Below are positions 10,313 to 17,031 of a DNA stretch of 51,071 nucleotides, piece after piece (position 1 is the first letter of the stretch; each line of letters begins with the position of its first letter). Both the position numbers and the translations under genes were made by a program. Origin of the DNA: a virus; IMG/VR virus record IMGVR_UViG_3300007734_000720, positions 1-51,071 of that record; one strand, written 5' to 3'. The notes under the pieces are model-generated. The model searched no databases. It saw only the letters and a list, made by a program, of their open reading frames with translations, and was not told the origin of the DNA.

Positions 10313-11011
10313 TTAATAATTCTTAAGAGTTCTACCAAGAGTTTGCAACCAACGTTGCAAAGTCGGATACTGTCGTCCGCCGGACATCACAACAGGTTGT
10401 GCACTTGATGCTTTCATCAAGTCACGTCGTGCAAACGCAACACCTTCTTCAAATGATTTCATATACATGTTGGAAAGGTCAGAGTCTTCTTGGCGTTGAT
10501 ATACACGGGCAAGCACAAAATAGGGGAGAATGGCATGAAACCATTCGTCAAGGTCAATATCCTCAGTTATGTCGGTCAACCAGGTATAAACAGGATTACG
10601 AAATGCTCGCACGGTCATGGGATAAACAATGTTCGGCTTAGCCCACAACTGTATCTTCTTGTCCCAAAAACTATAAAAGTATGGACGAGCAGCAACATCC
10701 AAATTTCCCAACCAAACCATTTCGGCCTGGTTGTAATCAATCAAATGAAGACGAGCACCTTGAGCCGAAGTATCTACAATAGAAATAATTTCTCGAATAT
10801 CCCCAATTGTAGATATTGTGTATTCACGCTGATTAGCTACCGTGCTAAATGTATATGTTTCTTGCAATATAGGCCAACGACGTTCCAACGCATAAATGCG
10901 TTGAAATCCTTCACGAGCAAACTGGTCAATAACAGCATCAGACAAATCGGTTTCATCAAGGTCGGACATATCCCTAACCTGTGAACGCAATGTCGTAAGC
11001 GTTATTGCCAT
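10313..11011 (-). CDS. Head-tail adaptor (connector) protein, 232 aa (left copy)
   Basis: The N-terminal 70 residues (TLRSQVRDMSDLDETDLSD..., then INQFAREGFQRIYALERRW-like helix) match the pattern of phage adaptor proteins such as P22 gp4 or T7 gp11-type connectors: a helix pair followed by a beta domain. The later part holds conserved aromatic stretches (RPYFYSFWDK, EWFHAILPYFVLARVYQRQ). It lies immediately before the tail hub gene and is nearly identical in layout to 50085-50774, which lacks the last three residues. Such proteins form a ring under the portal. I am fairly sure of the role, less of the exact family. Confidence 0.75.
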   Translation of the reverse strand: MAITLTTLRSQVRDMSDLDETDLSDAVIDQFAREGFQRIYALERRWPILQETYTFSTVANQREYTISTIGDIREIISIVDTSAQGARLHLIDYNQAEMVWLGNLDVAARPYFYSFWDKKIQLWAKPNIVYPMTVRAFRNPVYTWLTDITEDIDLDEWFHAILPYFVLARVYQRQEDSDLSNMYMKSFEEGVAFARRDLMKASSAQPVVMSGGRQYPTLQRWLQTLGRTLKNY

Positions 11012-11226
11012 TAAGCCTCACCCTTATTTCTTAAATGTCCAATACAAAAATCTGTCCCACGGGCCTTTGGGCCCTCACACGTGTCATCCTTGGCTATGCA
11101 ACGATTACGCCCAATATAAGGGCCTGATGGAGCAGCAAGGCGTGCGCCTTCTGCATGGGCAAGACGGGAGTGCTTAGTAGTTGGCTCCCCGTATAAAGTA
11201 TGAGCAAGTTTCGCCGATTGGTTCAT
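11011..11226 (-). CDS. Small zinc-binding-type protein, 71 aa (left copy)
   Basis: The C-terminal half has C43-x6-C50-x10-C61-x2-H64, spacing expected for a single zinc site; the N-terminal half is basic and polar. The right copy (50774-50989) differs at only four of 71 residues, all in the C-terminal half, and its first 104 coding bases are identical. It shares TAATG overlap with the adaptor gene. Small zinc-finger proteins in head operons are known from actinophages without assigned role. Function unknown. Confidence 0.7.
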   Translation of the reverse strand: MNQSAKLAHTLYGEPTTKHSRLAHAEGARLAAPSGPYIGRNRCIAKDDTCEGPKARGTDFCIGHLRNKGEA

Positions 11227-11235
11227 ACCAATAGG
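11123..11235. other. 113-nt block identical between the two copies
   Basis: Bases 11123-11235 are identical to 50886-50998, whereas flanking sequence differs every 8-12 bases. The block covers the first 34-35 codons of the 71-residue gene, its start codon and 9 bases upstream. Both synonymous and non-synonymous sites are unchanged. It could hold an overlapping signal or be a recent recombination tract. Confidence 0.85.
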
Positions 11236-11251
11236 GCAAAATGTTACCTAC

Positions 11252-11707
11252 TTAATACTTTGAACCCTTAGCAGGTGCTTTCTTCTTTGGTGCATACTTA
11301 CCTGCTTGTGCAGATGAACTCTTGTTAGAACCCATTGCTTCTCCACCCTTGCCACGACCTGCAGCAGAACTTTTTGGCATTGTCTTACCAAAACCACCAG
11401 CAACAGTAGCACGACCACCGGACTTCGAACCCATACCTTCACGAGCAGCACCAGCACGGTCTACACGCTTCTTGGTACCAGTTGCACCTTGAATGGCACG
11501 ACCTGAACGATACGAACCACCAACTTTAAAATCGGGCATTGTTGATTTTGCTTTACCATTACCTGGCTTGGCACGACCAAGACCCACACGAGAAGCGGCT
11601 TCGCCACTTCCACGAACTCCTGGCATACTCTCTTTTGCACGACCACCAGTTTGACGTGATGCCGAAGATGACTTTGGATACTTCTTAGGTGTTGGTGTGT
11701 AAGCCAT
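11252..11707 (-). CDS. Highly basic Gly/Lys/Ser-rich protein, 151 aa
   Basis: A low-complexity protein dominated by Gly, Lys, Arg, Ser and Ala, with no hydrophobic core and only one tryptophan-free, disordered-looking chain; the C-terminus is a Lys/Ala tail (APKKKAPAKGSKY). Composition resembles histone-like or DNA-condensing tails, so binding to packaged DNA or to capsid is possible. It stands between the capsid cluster and the tail genes, downstream of the terminator at 11935-11985. The homologous C-terminus is the last, truncated gene of the window (51015-51071). No family recognised. Confidence 0.65.
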   Translation of the reverse strand: MAYTPTPKKYPKSSSASRQTGGRAKESMPGVRGSGEAASRVGLGRAKPGNGKAKSTMPDFKVGGSYRSGRAIQGATGTKKRVDRAGAAREGMGSKSGGRATVAGGFGKTMPKSSAAGRGKGGEAMGSNKSSSAQAGKYAPKKKAPAKGSKY

Positions 11708-11709
11708 AA

Positions 11710-11925
11710 TTATTTTCCGTATTCCATTCTTCGCTCAGATTTTCCTTCTGTGCGCTCGTGTTTTGGTGAATTGTTTTCAGATTTATCTGAGTTTGGACGA
11801 ACTTGATAATTCTTTTTTTGTACTGGTGGATTTGTGCTCTTACCATACAAACCTGGTGCCGTAACGGTTCCAGACTTCGGAGTTGCATCTGCGTGATTGT
11901 CTAACTGACGATACTTCTTTGGCAT
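11710..11925 (-). CDS. Small polar, charged protein, 71 aa
   Basis: Unrecognised. It is hydrophilic throughout, rich in Lys, Asn, Ser, Pro and Glu, with no hydrophobic segment, and likely disordered. A start at 11925 is preceded by AGGAGAATAAC on the coding strand, a good ribosome binding site. It ends two bases before the next start (11707), so both are probably one transcript. Its start lies just after the intrinsic terminator, which suggests lower expression than the capsid genes upstream. Confidence 0.6.
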   Translation of the reverse strand: MPKKYRQLDNHADATPKSGTVTAPGLYGKSTNPPVQKKNYQVRPNSDKSENNSPKHERTEGKSERRMEYGK

Positions 11926-11934
11926 GTTATTCTC

Positions 11935-11985
11935 CTAAAACTATAAAAACTGTGGTGTGGGGGACTGAAAAGCCACCCACGCCAC
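11935..11985 (-). terminator. Intrinsic terminator after the capsid/decoration genes
   Basis: On the minus strand a 10-bp stem (GTGGCGTGGG with CCCACACCAC, one G-U pair) and a 14-base loop are followed by AGTTTTTATAGTTTT. It lies 12 bases after the stop of the decoration gene. Partial termination here would let capsid and decoration proteins be made in excess over downstream tail genes. Confidence 0.75.
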
Positions 11986-11997
11986 AATCTAGATTAC

Positions 11998-12420
11998 TTA
12001 CTTACGGTAAATTGATACCGTATCTGCTGCAGTGAACACACCAAGGTATGTTGCAGAAGATGCTGCTGCAACCGCAAAAGTTGCTGCTGCACCAACAAGT
12101 GTTACACCCGATGCTGCTGCAGTCACAGTAATTGCGTGAGTTGCTGCTGCAACGTTAACAACAGTAAACTCAAACGAGGTTCCTACTGCTTCGTCGGTGA
12201 ATCCTGCACCCAACAATGCGCCTGTTGGCGTTGTCAATGTGCGTGCTGCTGTTGGTGTCATTGTGTAAACCACACGACCTGCACCAGCAAGTTGTGCTGC
12301 TGTTTGAACAGTTGCTGCATCGGTAGCGGCAACAACAGTTACCTTCTCACGAAGTGCAGCCCATGTCTCTACACGCTTGCGTGTGAGAGCACCATCTGTA
12401 TCATTTGCTAATAGTGGCAT
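11998..12420 (-). CDS. Putative capsid decoration protein, 140 aa
   Basis: Ala/Thr/Val-rich protein with about 40 N-terminal residues containing a charged helix (LTRKRVETWAALREKVTVV) followed by strongly beta-type sequence (TFTVVNVAAATHAITVTAA-like) to the end. It is encoded directly after the major capsid gene and before an intrinsic terminator, the usual place for decoration or head-fibre proteins, which need to be made in near-stoichiometric amounts. No exact family recognised. Good ribosome binding site (AAGGAGAAATATT before the ATG). Confidence 0.6.
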   Translation of the reverse strand: MPLLANDTDGALTRKRVETWAALREKVTVVAATDAATVQTAAQLAGAGRVVYTMTPTAARTLTTPTGALLGAGFTDEAVGTSFEFTVVNVAAATHAITVTAAASGVTLVGAAATFAVAAASSATYLGVFTAADTVSIYRK

Positions 12421-12451
12421 AATATTTCTCCTTGTTTTCTAGTTGTTGAAC

Positions 12452-13387
12452 TTAGGCTGTCTTAGCGGTCAGTTTGCCTTGCTTTGCACGGTTACGTACA
12501 GTCAAGTTGCCGTAGCACATGATGAGCGCATAGCGTGCATCTGTGTCTTCTGGCGAAATAAATGCGGTCTGTGAGAACCACTTGTCCGAGTGACCAACCA
12601 AAGTGATGTACTTGCTGTTAAGGAAGTAGAACACGCCAGCGGTGCAACCAGTGTCGTACATTACTGGAGCAGCCTTGAACAACAGGTTCTGGAATCCAGC
12701 ATCTGCGGTCTTGGTGTCCGTGTAACGGAGTGTTGGTTGAAGCAATGCTTCGTATTTTTCAAACAAAGTCTGAGTTGTCAACAGTGTGTCTGGGTGGTCA
12801 TTACCAACCGAAACGCTGTTATATGCAGTTGACATTTGAGCAAGAGTCAAAGCAGTTGCAGTGTTCTCTTCATATGACTTCCACCATGTGTAGGTGTTCG
12901 AGTCAATTCCGCCAACCGTGTTGCCGGACTCAACCAAGTTGCCAAGGCCGTTCCAGTTCTTTGAACTGTTTCCAGTTCCGTCAGCAAAAAACATCGTGTT
13001 GAAACCTTCACGCATGGACTCTTCAGCCTGCATGATTTTTGCTTCCAACAAGTTGATGATTTCAGCATCACCACTGTTCTTGGCTTCTTCAATACCTGAG
13101 ATTGAAATTGAACCAGCGTATTGACGCCATTCAAACTCTGCAGCAGAGATACCCGTTTGTGGAGTAAGCGCAATTGAGTCATAACCCGAGTACGAACCGA
13201 CAGTGTCGTTCAATCCGTAAATGAGTGGTTCAACAATTTTCGTACCGCCATTAAGCATACGAATGCGACCCTTTTCCATGAGGGTGTAAGTCAACGGACG
13301 TGCAGTAAATACGTTGTCCGTGAGGGTCTTGCGGTAATTTGCAAGGGTTGTTGTTAATAGATTGTCAAAGTTGCTATTCGCAGCCAT
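12452..13387 (-). CDS. Major capsid protein, 311 aa
   Basis: Length, place after the scaffold gene and sequence pattern fit an HK97-fold coat protein of podovirus type. The N-terminus (NVFTARPLTYTLMEKGRIRMLNGG) resembles the N-arm/E-loop region of this group, followed by 'SGIEEAKNSGDAEIINLLEAKI' which fits the spine helix, and a C-terminal A-domain with the usual DTGC...YFLNSKYI segment. The sequence is balanced and non-repetitive. It is followed by the decoration gene. AAGGAG stands 8 bases before the start codon. Confident as capsid; the subfamily is not fixed. Confidence 0.85.
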   Translation of the reverse strand: MAANSNFDNLLTTTLANYRKTLTDNVFTARPLTYTLMEKGRIRMLNGGTKIVEPLIYGLNDTVGSYSGYDSIALTPQTGISAAEFEWRQYAGSISISGIEEAKNSGDAEIINLLEAKIMQAEESMREGFNTMFFADGTGNSSKNWNGLGNLVESGNTVGGIDSNTYTWWKSYEENTATALTLAQMSTAYNSVSVGNDHPDTLLTTQTLFEKYEALLQPTLRYTDTKTADAGFQNLLFKAAPVMYDTGCTAGVFYFLNSKYITLVGHSDKWFSQTAFISPEDTDARYALIMCYGNLTVRNRAKQGKLTAKTA

Positions 13388-13411
13388 GTAATTTTCTCCT
13401 TAAGTTAAGCG

Positions 13412-14200
13412 TTAAGCATGTTGACGCTTTGCAGCCTCAAATGCTTCTCGCAATGATGTAATTGGTTTGGCAGAAACATCAGCACTTGACGACGTTGTGC
13501 CACCACTTACAACTCCCGCTTGACGTTTTGCACTAGTGCGGGTCTGTTCGTCAGAAGCCGCTTGAGAGCGAATTTGACGAATAGCTTTCGCATCTTCGTA
13601 CACCTTGTCAAACGAAATTTGCTTGTAGACAGCCTCCAAATTGGTTGAACCTAAAGCCAAAGCCCTAGAGACAACTTCGTTTGCATCGAAGTCCTCATAT
13701 TTCGCTTGCAGCGAAGCAACAGTACGTTCCAACTCGTCAGCAGCCTTTTGATGTTCAAAAGCCTGCACTCGTTGTTCTAACTGCCGGTATTGTTTCTCAA
13801 CCGGGTCTTGGAGTTCTTCTTCCTCTTTGGTCAAAGCTGTCTCGTCTAATCCGTAATGCTGTTTCAACAATTCCAAAGTACCCTTTGGGTCGTTTTGCAA
13901 GGCTTCTTGCAATGCGCCACCAAACTGTACTTGTCGCCGTTGCTCACTGAGTTCCTGTGTCTTGCGAGTATAATCCGCTTGACGCTGGTATCCAGAAAGC
14001 GCCTCTTTAAGTGGAACCTGAACTTCTTTTCCATCAACTTGTACGGAAACATATTTGTCCCCAAACTCATCAACAGGAAGCAATTCAATTTCACGCTCGC
14101 TGAGACTTTCAATTTCTTCAATTGCTAAAGCTGTTTGTCCTTCGCTTTCTAACTCAGGGACAACTTCCTGCACCGATTCATTGCTTACTACTTCACTCAT
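13412..14200 (-). CDS. Head scaffolding protein, 262 aa
   Basis: Acidic N-terminus (long Glu/Ser/Val stretch), then a conserved-looking segment (VSVQVDGKEVQVPLKEALSG, YQRQADYTRKTQELSEQRR) and a long central coiled-coil region rich in Glu/Gln (about 80-185), ending in a basic C-terminus (ITSLREAFEAAKRQHA) as in scaffolds that bind the coat protein. It lies between portal and capsid genes, where the scaffold is expected. The start at 14200 has GAAAGGACTCC upstream. Such proteins guide procapsid assembly and then leave. Confidence 0.8.
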   Translation of the reverse strand: MSEVVSNESVQEVVPELESEGQTALAIEEIESLSEREIELLPVDEFGDKYVSVQVDGKEVQVPLKEALSGYQRQADYTRKTQELSEQRRQVQFGGALQEALQNDPKGTLELLKQHYGLDETALTKEEEELQDPVEKQYRQLEQRVQAFEHQKAADELERTVASLQAKYEDFDANEVVSRALALGSTNLEAVYKQISFDKVYEDAKAIRQIRSQAASDEQTRTSAKRQAGVVSGGTTSSSADVSAKPITSLREAFEAAKRQHA

Positions 14201-14242
14201 GGAGTCCTTTCAAGGGGTTGCTCTATAGTTATATATTTATCG

Positions 14243-16114
14243 TTACATTTGTGGTGGCATGCCAGAAGGTGGTTGCTGACCACCCTGCATTTGTTGCATC
14301 AATTGCATCAATACCTCAGGAGGTAATGATGCAAGTTCAGGAGGCAATCCACCACCCATATCTTGTGGTGGCATACCTTGTGGCATTCCCTGTGGCATCA
14401 TCGGTGGCATCTGTGGAGGCATTCCTTGTGGTGGGATTCCTTGTGGTGGCATCTGCGGTTCAGGCGCAGGTGGAGCAGGTGGCTGTGGCGGTGGAGGTGG
14501 CACAATAAAAGAACCACCATCTTTAATACCAAAACCATAAGTCAAAAGATAACCAGCAAGTTTTGCCATATCAATAATGCCGGTATTAACAAACGGTGCC
14601 ATAGCGTCAACAACCTGAACGGCTTGTTGACGTCTCACAGTCTCATTCACAGGCTGAGTAGAACCACCCTCAACCTCAAAGTCAAACTCACCCTGCAAAT
14701 AGTCACGGTCGAAGTTCAGCCAAACCTGTTTAGCACCAGTTCCAGCAACACGAACAGCAGCCTCACCAGTCATGAACTCCTGAGCCAAAGCAACCAATCG
14801 ACGTGCAACCTCTGCAATCGCACGCTCAATCAAAGCAAGCTTGTCCGATGAACGAGCATTAGCAGCATCTTGAATAATGCCGGCTTCTGTCGCTGTGCGA
14901 CGAATCTCGGGCAAAGAACCACGCTGATATTCAGATACACCAGATACACGGTCAATATCACTAGAAATCAATTCAGACTGATTGTAAAACTCTGGTGGAC
15001 TAATAACCGCCGGCATCGGACCAACAACACTGCCAATACTCTCTTCCGAAATAACAGGAACCATGACGTTATCCTCGTCCGATTCAAGTGCAGACCTACC
15101 GTCGGCATCAAATGCCGACTCCTTGTACAGCCACTTACGAGAGAACCGTTTACGATGGTTCATCATCTGAGTACGAGTCTGATTCAATTCCATCTGCAAA
15201 GGCTCGATGGCTTCAAGTTCACCCATTGGATAAAAATAATCAGGTACTTCGTAGTTTGGAATCATAACAAAAGGATGTCCAAAAGAAAATGGAATATCAG
15301 TTGGATTCACAAGAAACTTCTCGCCACCATCACAGAACACAGACATCTTGCCTGAATCAATGTCATAGTATTCCCAAATCTCAACATAAGTATCTTCTGG
15401 CTCAACCGATGGTCGTGGTTTATCACGACCACGAACACCCTCTAATCCGTAACGAGAATAATGGCTAGGTTGTGCATCATTCCGAGCAACCGAATTGTAT
15501 CGCTTGTCCTTTTTGACATCAGACAGAGGTCGACGAATGCGTTGAGCAATCCAACGCATGTCAGACATCGATGTACAATCGGAATCCACAAAAACATCAA
15601 AGGGAGAAATACGCTCTACAAAAGGACGGTCTTCAGTAATAATCTGAGCAGACTCAGTTATTGACTCAGGACTCGCATCAGCAACTTCGTCAGAAACTTC
15701 GTGTTCAACATCCTTCTCAACAAAACGATAACCGGTCTTGACCCAACCATGACCACAAATCAATGTGTCCTTAACAGCACGACGAAACTCTTTCTGGCAC
15801 TCGTAATGTCTCCACCAATAGTTCACAATCGCTTCAGTCACAACTGCGTTCGGAGCCTGCTCCGACTTGCGAGCATTAACCGTAATCTTTGGGTAATTAA
15901 CGCTCACACCAGGAGCGATAACGTTGATGGTTGCAAAAGCAATGTTGACCAACAACTGGTCACTCTCTGACGACTTTACATAATGCTTACCACGGTACAT
16001 GTCAATCATACGACGCCAAAGGTCGTCGTATTTTTCTTCTTCTCGCCAACGACGTGATTGGTTAATCTTTTTGCGATAACGAGTAATCAGCTCTTGATTA
16101 GATGTCCTAGCCAT
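14243..16114 (-). CDS. Portal protein, 623 aa
   Basis: Long head-vertex protein with the pattern of podovirus portals: basic N-terminus with WRR repeats, LLVNIAFATINVIAPGV, a crown/wing region with conserved WVKTGY and FVDSDCTSMSDMRWIAQ, and a helical stem near QMELNQTRTQMMNHRKRF. The last 75 or so residues (from about 545) are very unusual: a run of prolines followed by repeats of the type P-P-Q-G-M and M-P-Q-G-M, flexible and rich in Met. TAATG overlaps the upstream Dps-like gene. It forms the DNA channel of the head and binds the terminase and adaptor. Confidence 0.85.
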   Translation of the reverse strand: MARTSNQELITRYRKKINQSRRWREEEKYDDLWRRMIDMYRGKHYVKSSESDQLLVNIAFATINVIAPGVSVNYPKITVNARKSEQAPNAVVTEAIVNYWWRHYECQKEFRRAVKDTLICGHGWVKTGYRFVEKDVEHEVSDEVADASPESITESAQIITEDRPFVERISPFDVFVDSDCTSMSDMRWIAQRIRRPLSDVKKDKRYNSVARNDAQPSHYSRYGLEGVRGRDKPRPSVEPEDTYVEIWEYYDIDSGKMSVFCDGGEKFLVNPTDIPFSFGHPFVMIPNYEVPDYFYPMGELEAIEPLQMELNQTRTQMMNHRKRFSRKWLYKESAFDADGRSALESDEDNVMVPVISEESIGSVVGPMPAVISPPEFYNQSELISSDIDRVSGVSEYQRGSLPEIRRTATEAGIIQDAANARSSDKLALIERAIAEVARRLVALAQEFMTGEAAVRVAGTGAKQVWLNFDRDYLQGEFDFEVEGGSTQPVNETVRRQQAVQVVDAMAPFVNTGIIDMAKLAGYLLTYGFGIKDGGSFIVPPPPPQPPAPPAPEPQMPPQGIPPQGMPPQMPPMMPQGMPQGMPPQDMGGGLPPELASLPPEVLMQLMQQMQGGQQPPSGMPPQM

Positions 16115-16566
16115 TACTTAACTCCCTTAATAGACGAACGTAATTGCCATCTCCATTTTTTATGCTGACTATCACGGTCAGCAAGAAAATTACAAATACC
16201 CTGCTCGTTGGCTTTTGTAGCTTCCTTAAATGCTTTATCAATCTGTTTAATCAAACCATCATTCATAGCAAACAAAGCAGTAGCCATATCCAAAGGATTA
16301 GGCTTAGCAGTGACAGGCTTAACAGATTGCAAGTCAGCAAAATGCTGCAAAGCAAAAGGAGCATAACAATCCAGTTTTCGTATATTCTCGGCAAGAGGGT
16401 CAATAGCAGAGTCAACATCAACGTAAATTGTTTCAAACAATTCGTGATACTGTGCAAAATCAGGTCCCTCAACATTCCAATGAAAACCATGAGCAGTAAA
16501 TTTCATTGCAACGGTGTCCGCAAGCAAAACTTTCAAACAATAATCAAGAGTGTACTTCTCAGCCAT
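16114..16566 (-). CDS. Dps-like ferritin with intact ferroxidase residues, 150 aa
   Basis: The segment HGFHWNVEGPDFAQYHELFE (29-45) and the following helix match the Dps family, which oxidises Fe(II) with peroxide and stores iron in 12-subunit shells, protecting DNA. The five ferroxidase ligands of Escherichia coli Dps (H51, H63, D67, D78, E82) map with identical spacing to H29, H41, E45, D56 and E60. Length 150 is usual for the four-helix bundle; the basic tail used for DNA binding is short (SSIKGVK at the C-terminus). It is coupled by TAATG to genes on either side, between a small membrane protein and the portal, so it is co-expressed with the head. Function in the virion or in the cell is unknown. 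Confidence 0.85.
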   Translation of the reverse strand: MAEKYTLDYCLKVLLADTVAMKFTAHGFHWNVEGPDFAQYHELFETIYVDVDSAIDPLAENIRKLDCYAPFALQHFADLQSVKPVTAKPNPLDMATALFAMNDGLIKQIDKAFKEATKANEQGICNFLADRDSQHKKWRWQLRSSIKGVK

Positions 16567-16802
16567 TAGTCCTCTTTCCCAACACTGTCTTTAACACCAT
16601 CATGCCAACCAATATGCCCATCAATTTTGCTAGCAACTTTGTCCACCTTATTACCAATGAGCCGTAATAAAATGCGCCCTTCATTGTGCTGGTCGGTATT
16701 TTCTTTTCGGAGTCGTTGTAGTACGACGACAACTGGTCCCATGAGGATTGCGACGACAATGGGAACCCAGACTGGTTCCACGTCACACCCACCGTTGCCC
16801 AA
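16566..16802 (-). CDS. Small single-pass membrane protein, 78 aa (DUF2746-like)
   Basis: One membrane segment (VWVPIVVAILMGPVVVVLQRL, about 11-31) is followed by a polar helix with the pattern RKENTDQHNEGR...IGNKVDKV..KIDGHIGWHDG. From memory this matches a family seen in mycobacteriophages (DUF2746), placed near structural or lysis genes. The annotated start is TTG at 16802, with AAAGG 9 bases upstream; a GTG at 16781 is an alternative. Overlaps the upstream gene by 20 bases and the Dps gene by one. Possible roles are membrane anchor or holin-related; not established. Confidence 0.65.
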   Translation of the reverse strand: MGNGGCDVEPVWVPIVVAILMGPVVVVLQRLRKENTDQHNEGRILLRLIGNKVDKVASKIDGHIGWHDGVKDSVGKED

Positions 16803-17010
16803 CTGGTTCAGCCTTTATGCCAGCTGACTCAGCTTGTCGCATCTGCTCACGCTGACGCTCAACAACAGTAGGTCCATGAAAGTCCTCTTTGCCATAAGTA
16901 AAACCCCACTTAATGCCTTTGATGTGGCACTTAAAACAAATAGAGCCCCTACGAGGGAGTTCTGCCTCCATAAAAGTTGATAGGCAGTCTAAACAGCGAA
17001 ATTCTTCCAT
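16783..17010 (-). CDS. Zinc-ribbon protein, 75 aa
   Basis: Two CxxC knuckles (C6/C9 and C25/C28) form a rubredoxin-like zinc ribbon in the first 30 residues; the remainder is a charged helix (VVERQREQMRQAESAG). No exact family recognised. It lies 21 bases after TerL and overlaps the following membrane-protein gene. Small zinc ribbons next to terminase genes are sometimes HNH-like partners of packaging, but no HNH motif is present. Confidence 0.65.
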   Translation of the reverse strand: MEEFRCLDCLSTFMEAELPRRGSICFKCHIKGIKWGFTYGKEDFHGPTVVERQREQMRQAESAGIKAEPVGQRWV

Positions 17011-17031
17011 AACTATTAAGACAATTCGTTA

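Larger units (their letters stand above)
1..11308. repeat. Left copy of a diverged 11.3-kb terminal duplication
   Basis: This segment is homologous, in the same orientation and gene order, to 39482-51071. Position 1 aligns with 39482 and 11308 aligns with 51071; the offset grows from 39481 to 39763, so the right copy carries about 280 extra bases, mostly in the genes at 45044-46285 and 46307-47632. Spot comparisons show a difference every 8-12 bases. Both ends of the pair lie inside genes, which fits an assembly that went once round a circularly permuted genome and met a second strain. I could not align the copies fully. Confidence 0.9.

Noticed and set aside
16559-16792. A 77-codon frame at nearly the same place as the small membrane-protein gene.
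   Set aside because: It has no membrane segment or family pattern; the other frame has both and TAATG coupling to the Dps gene.
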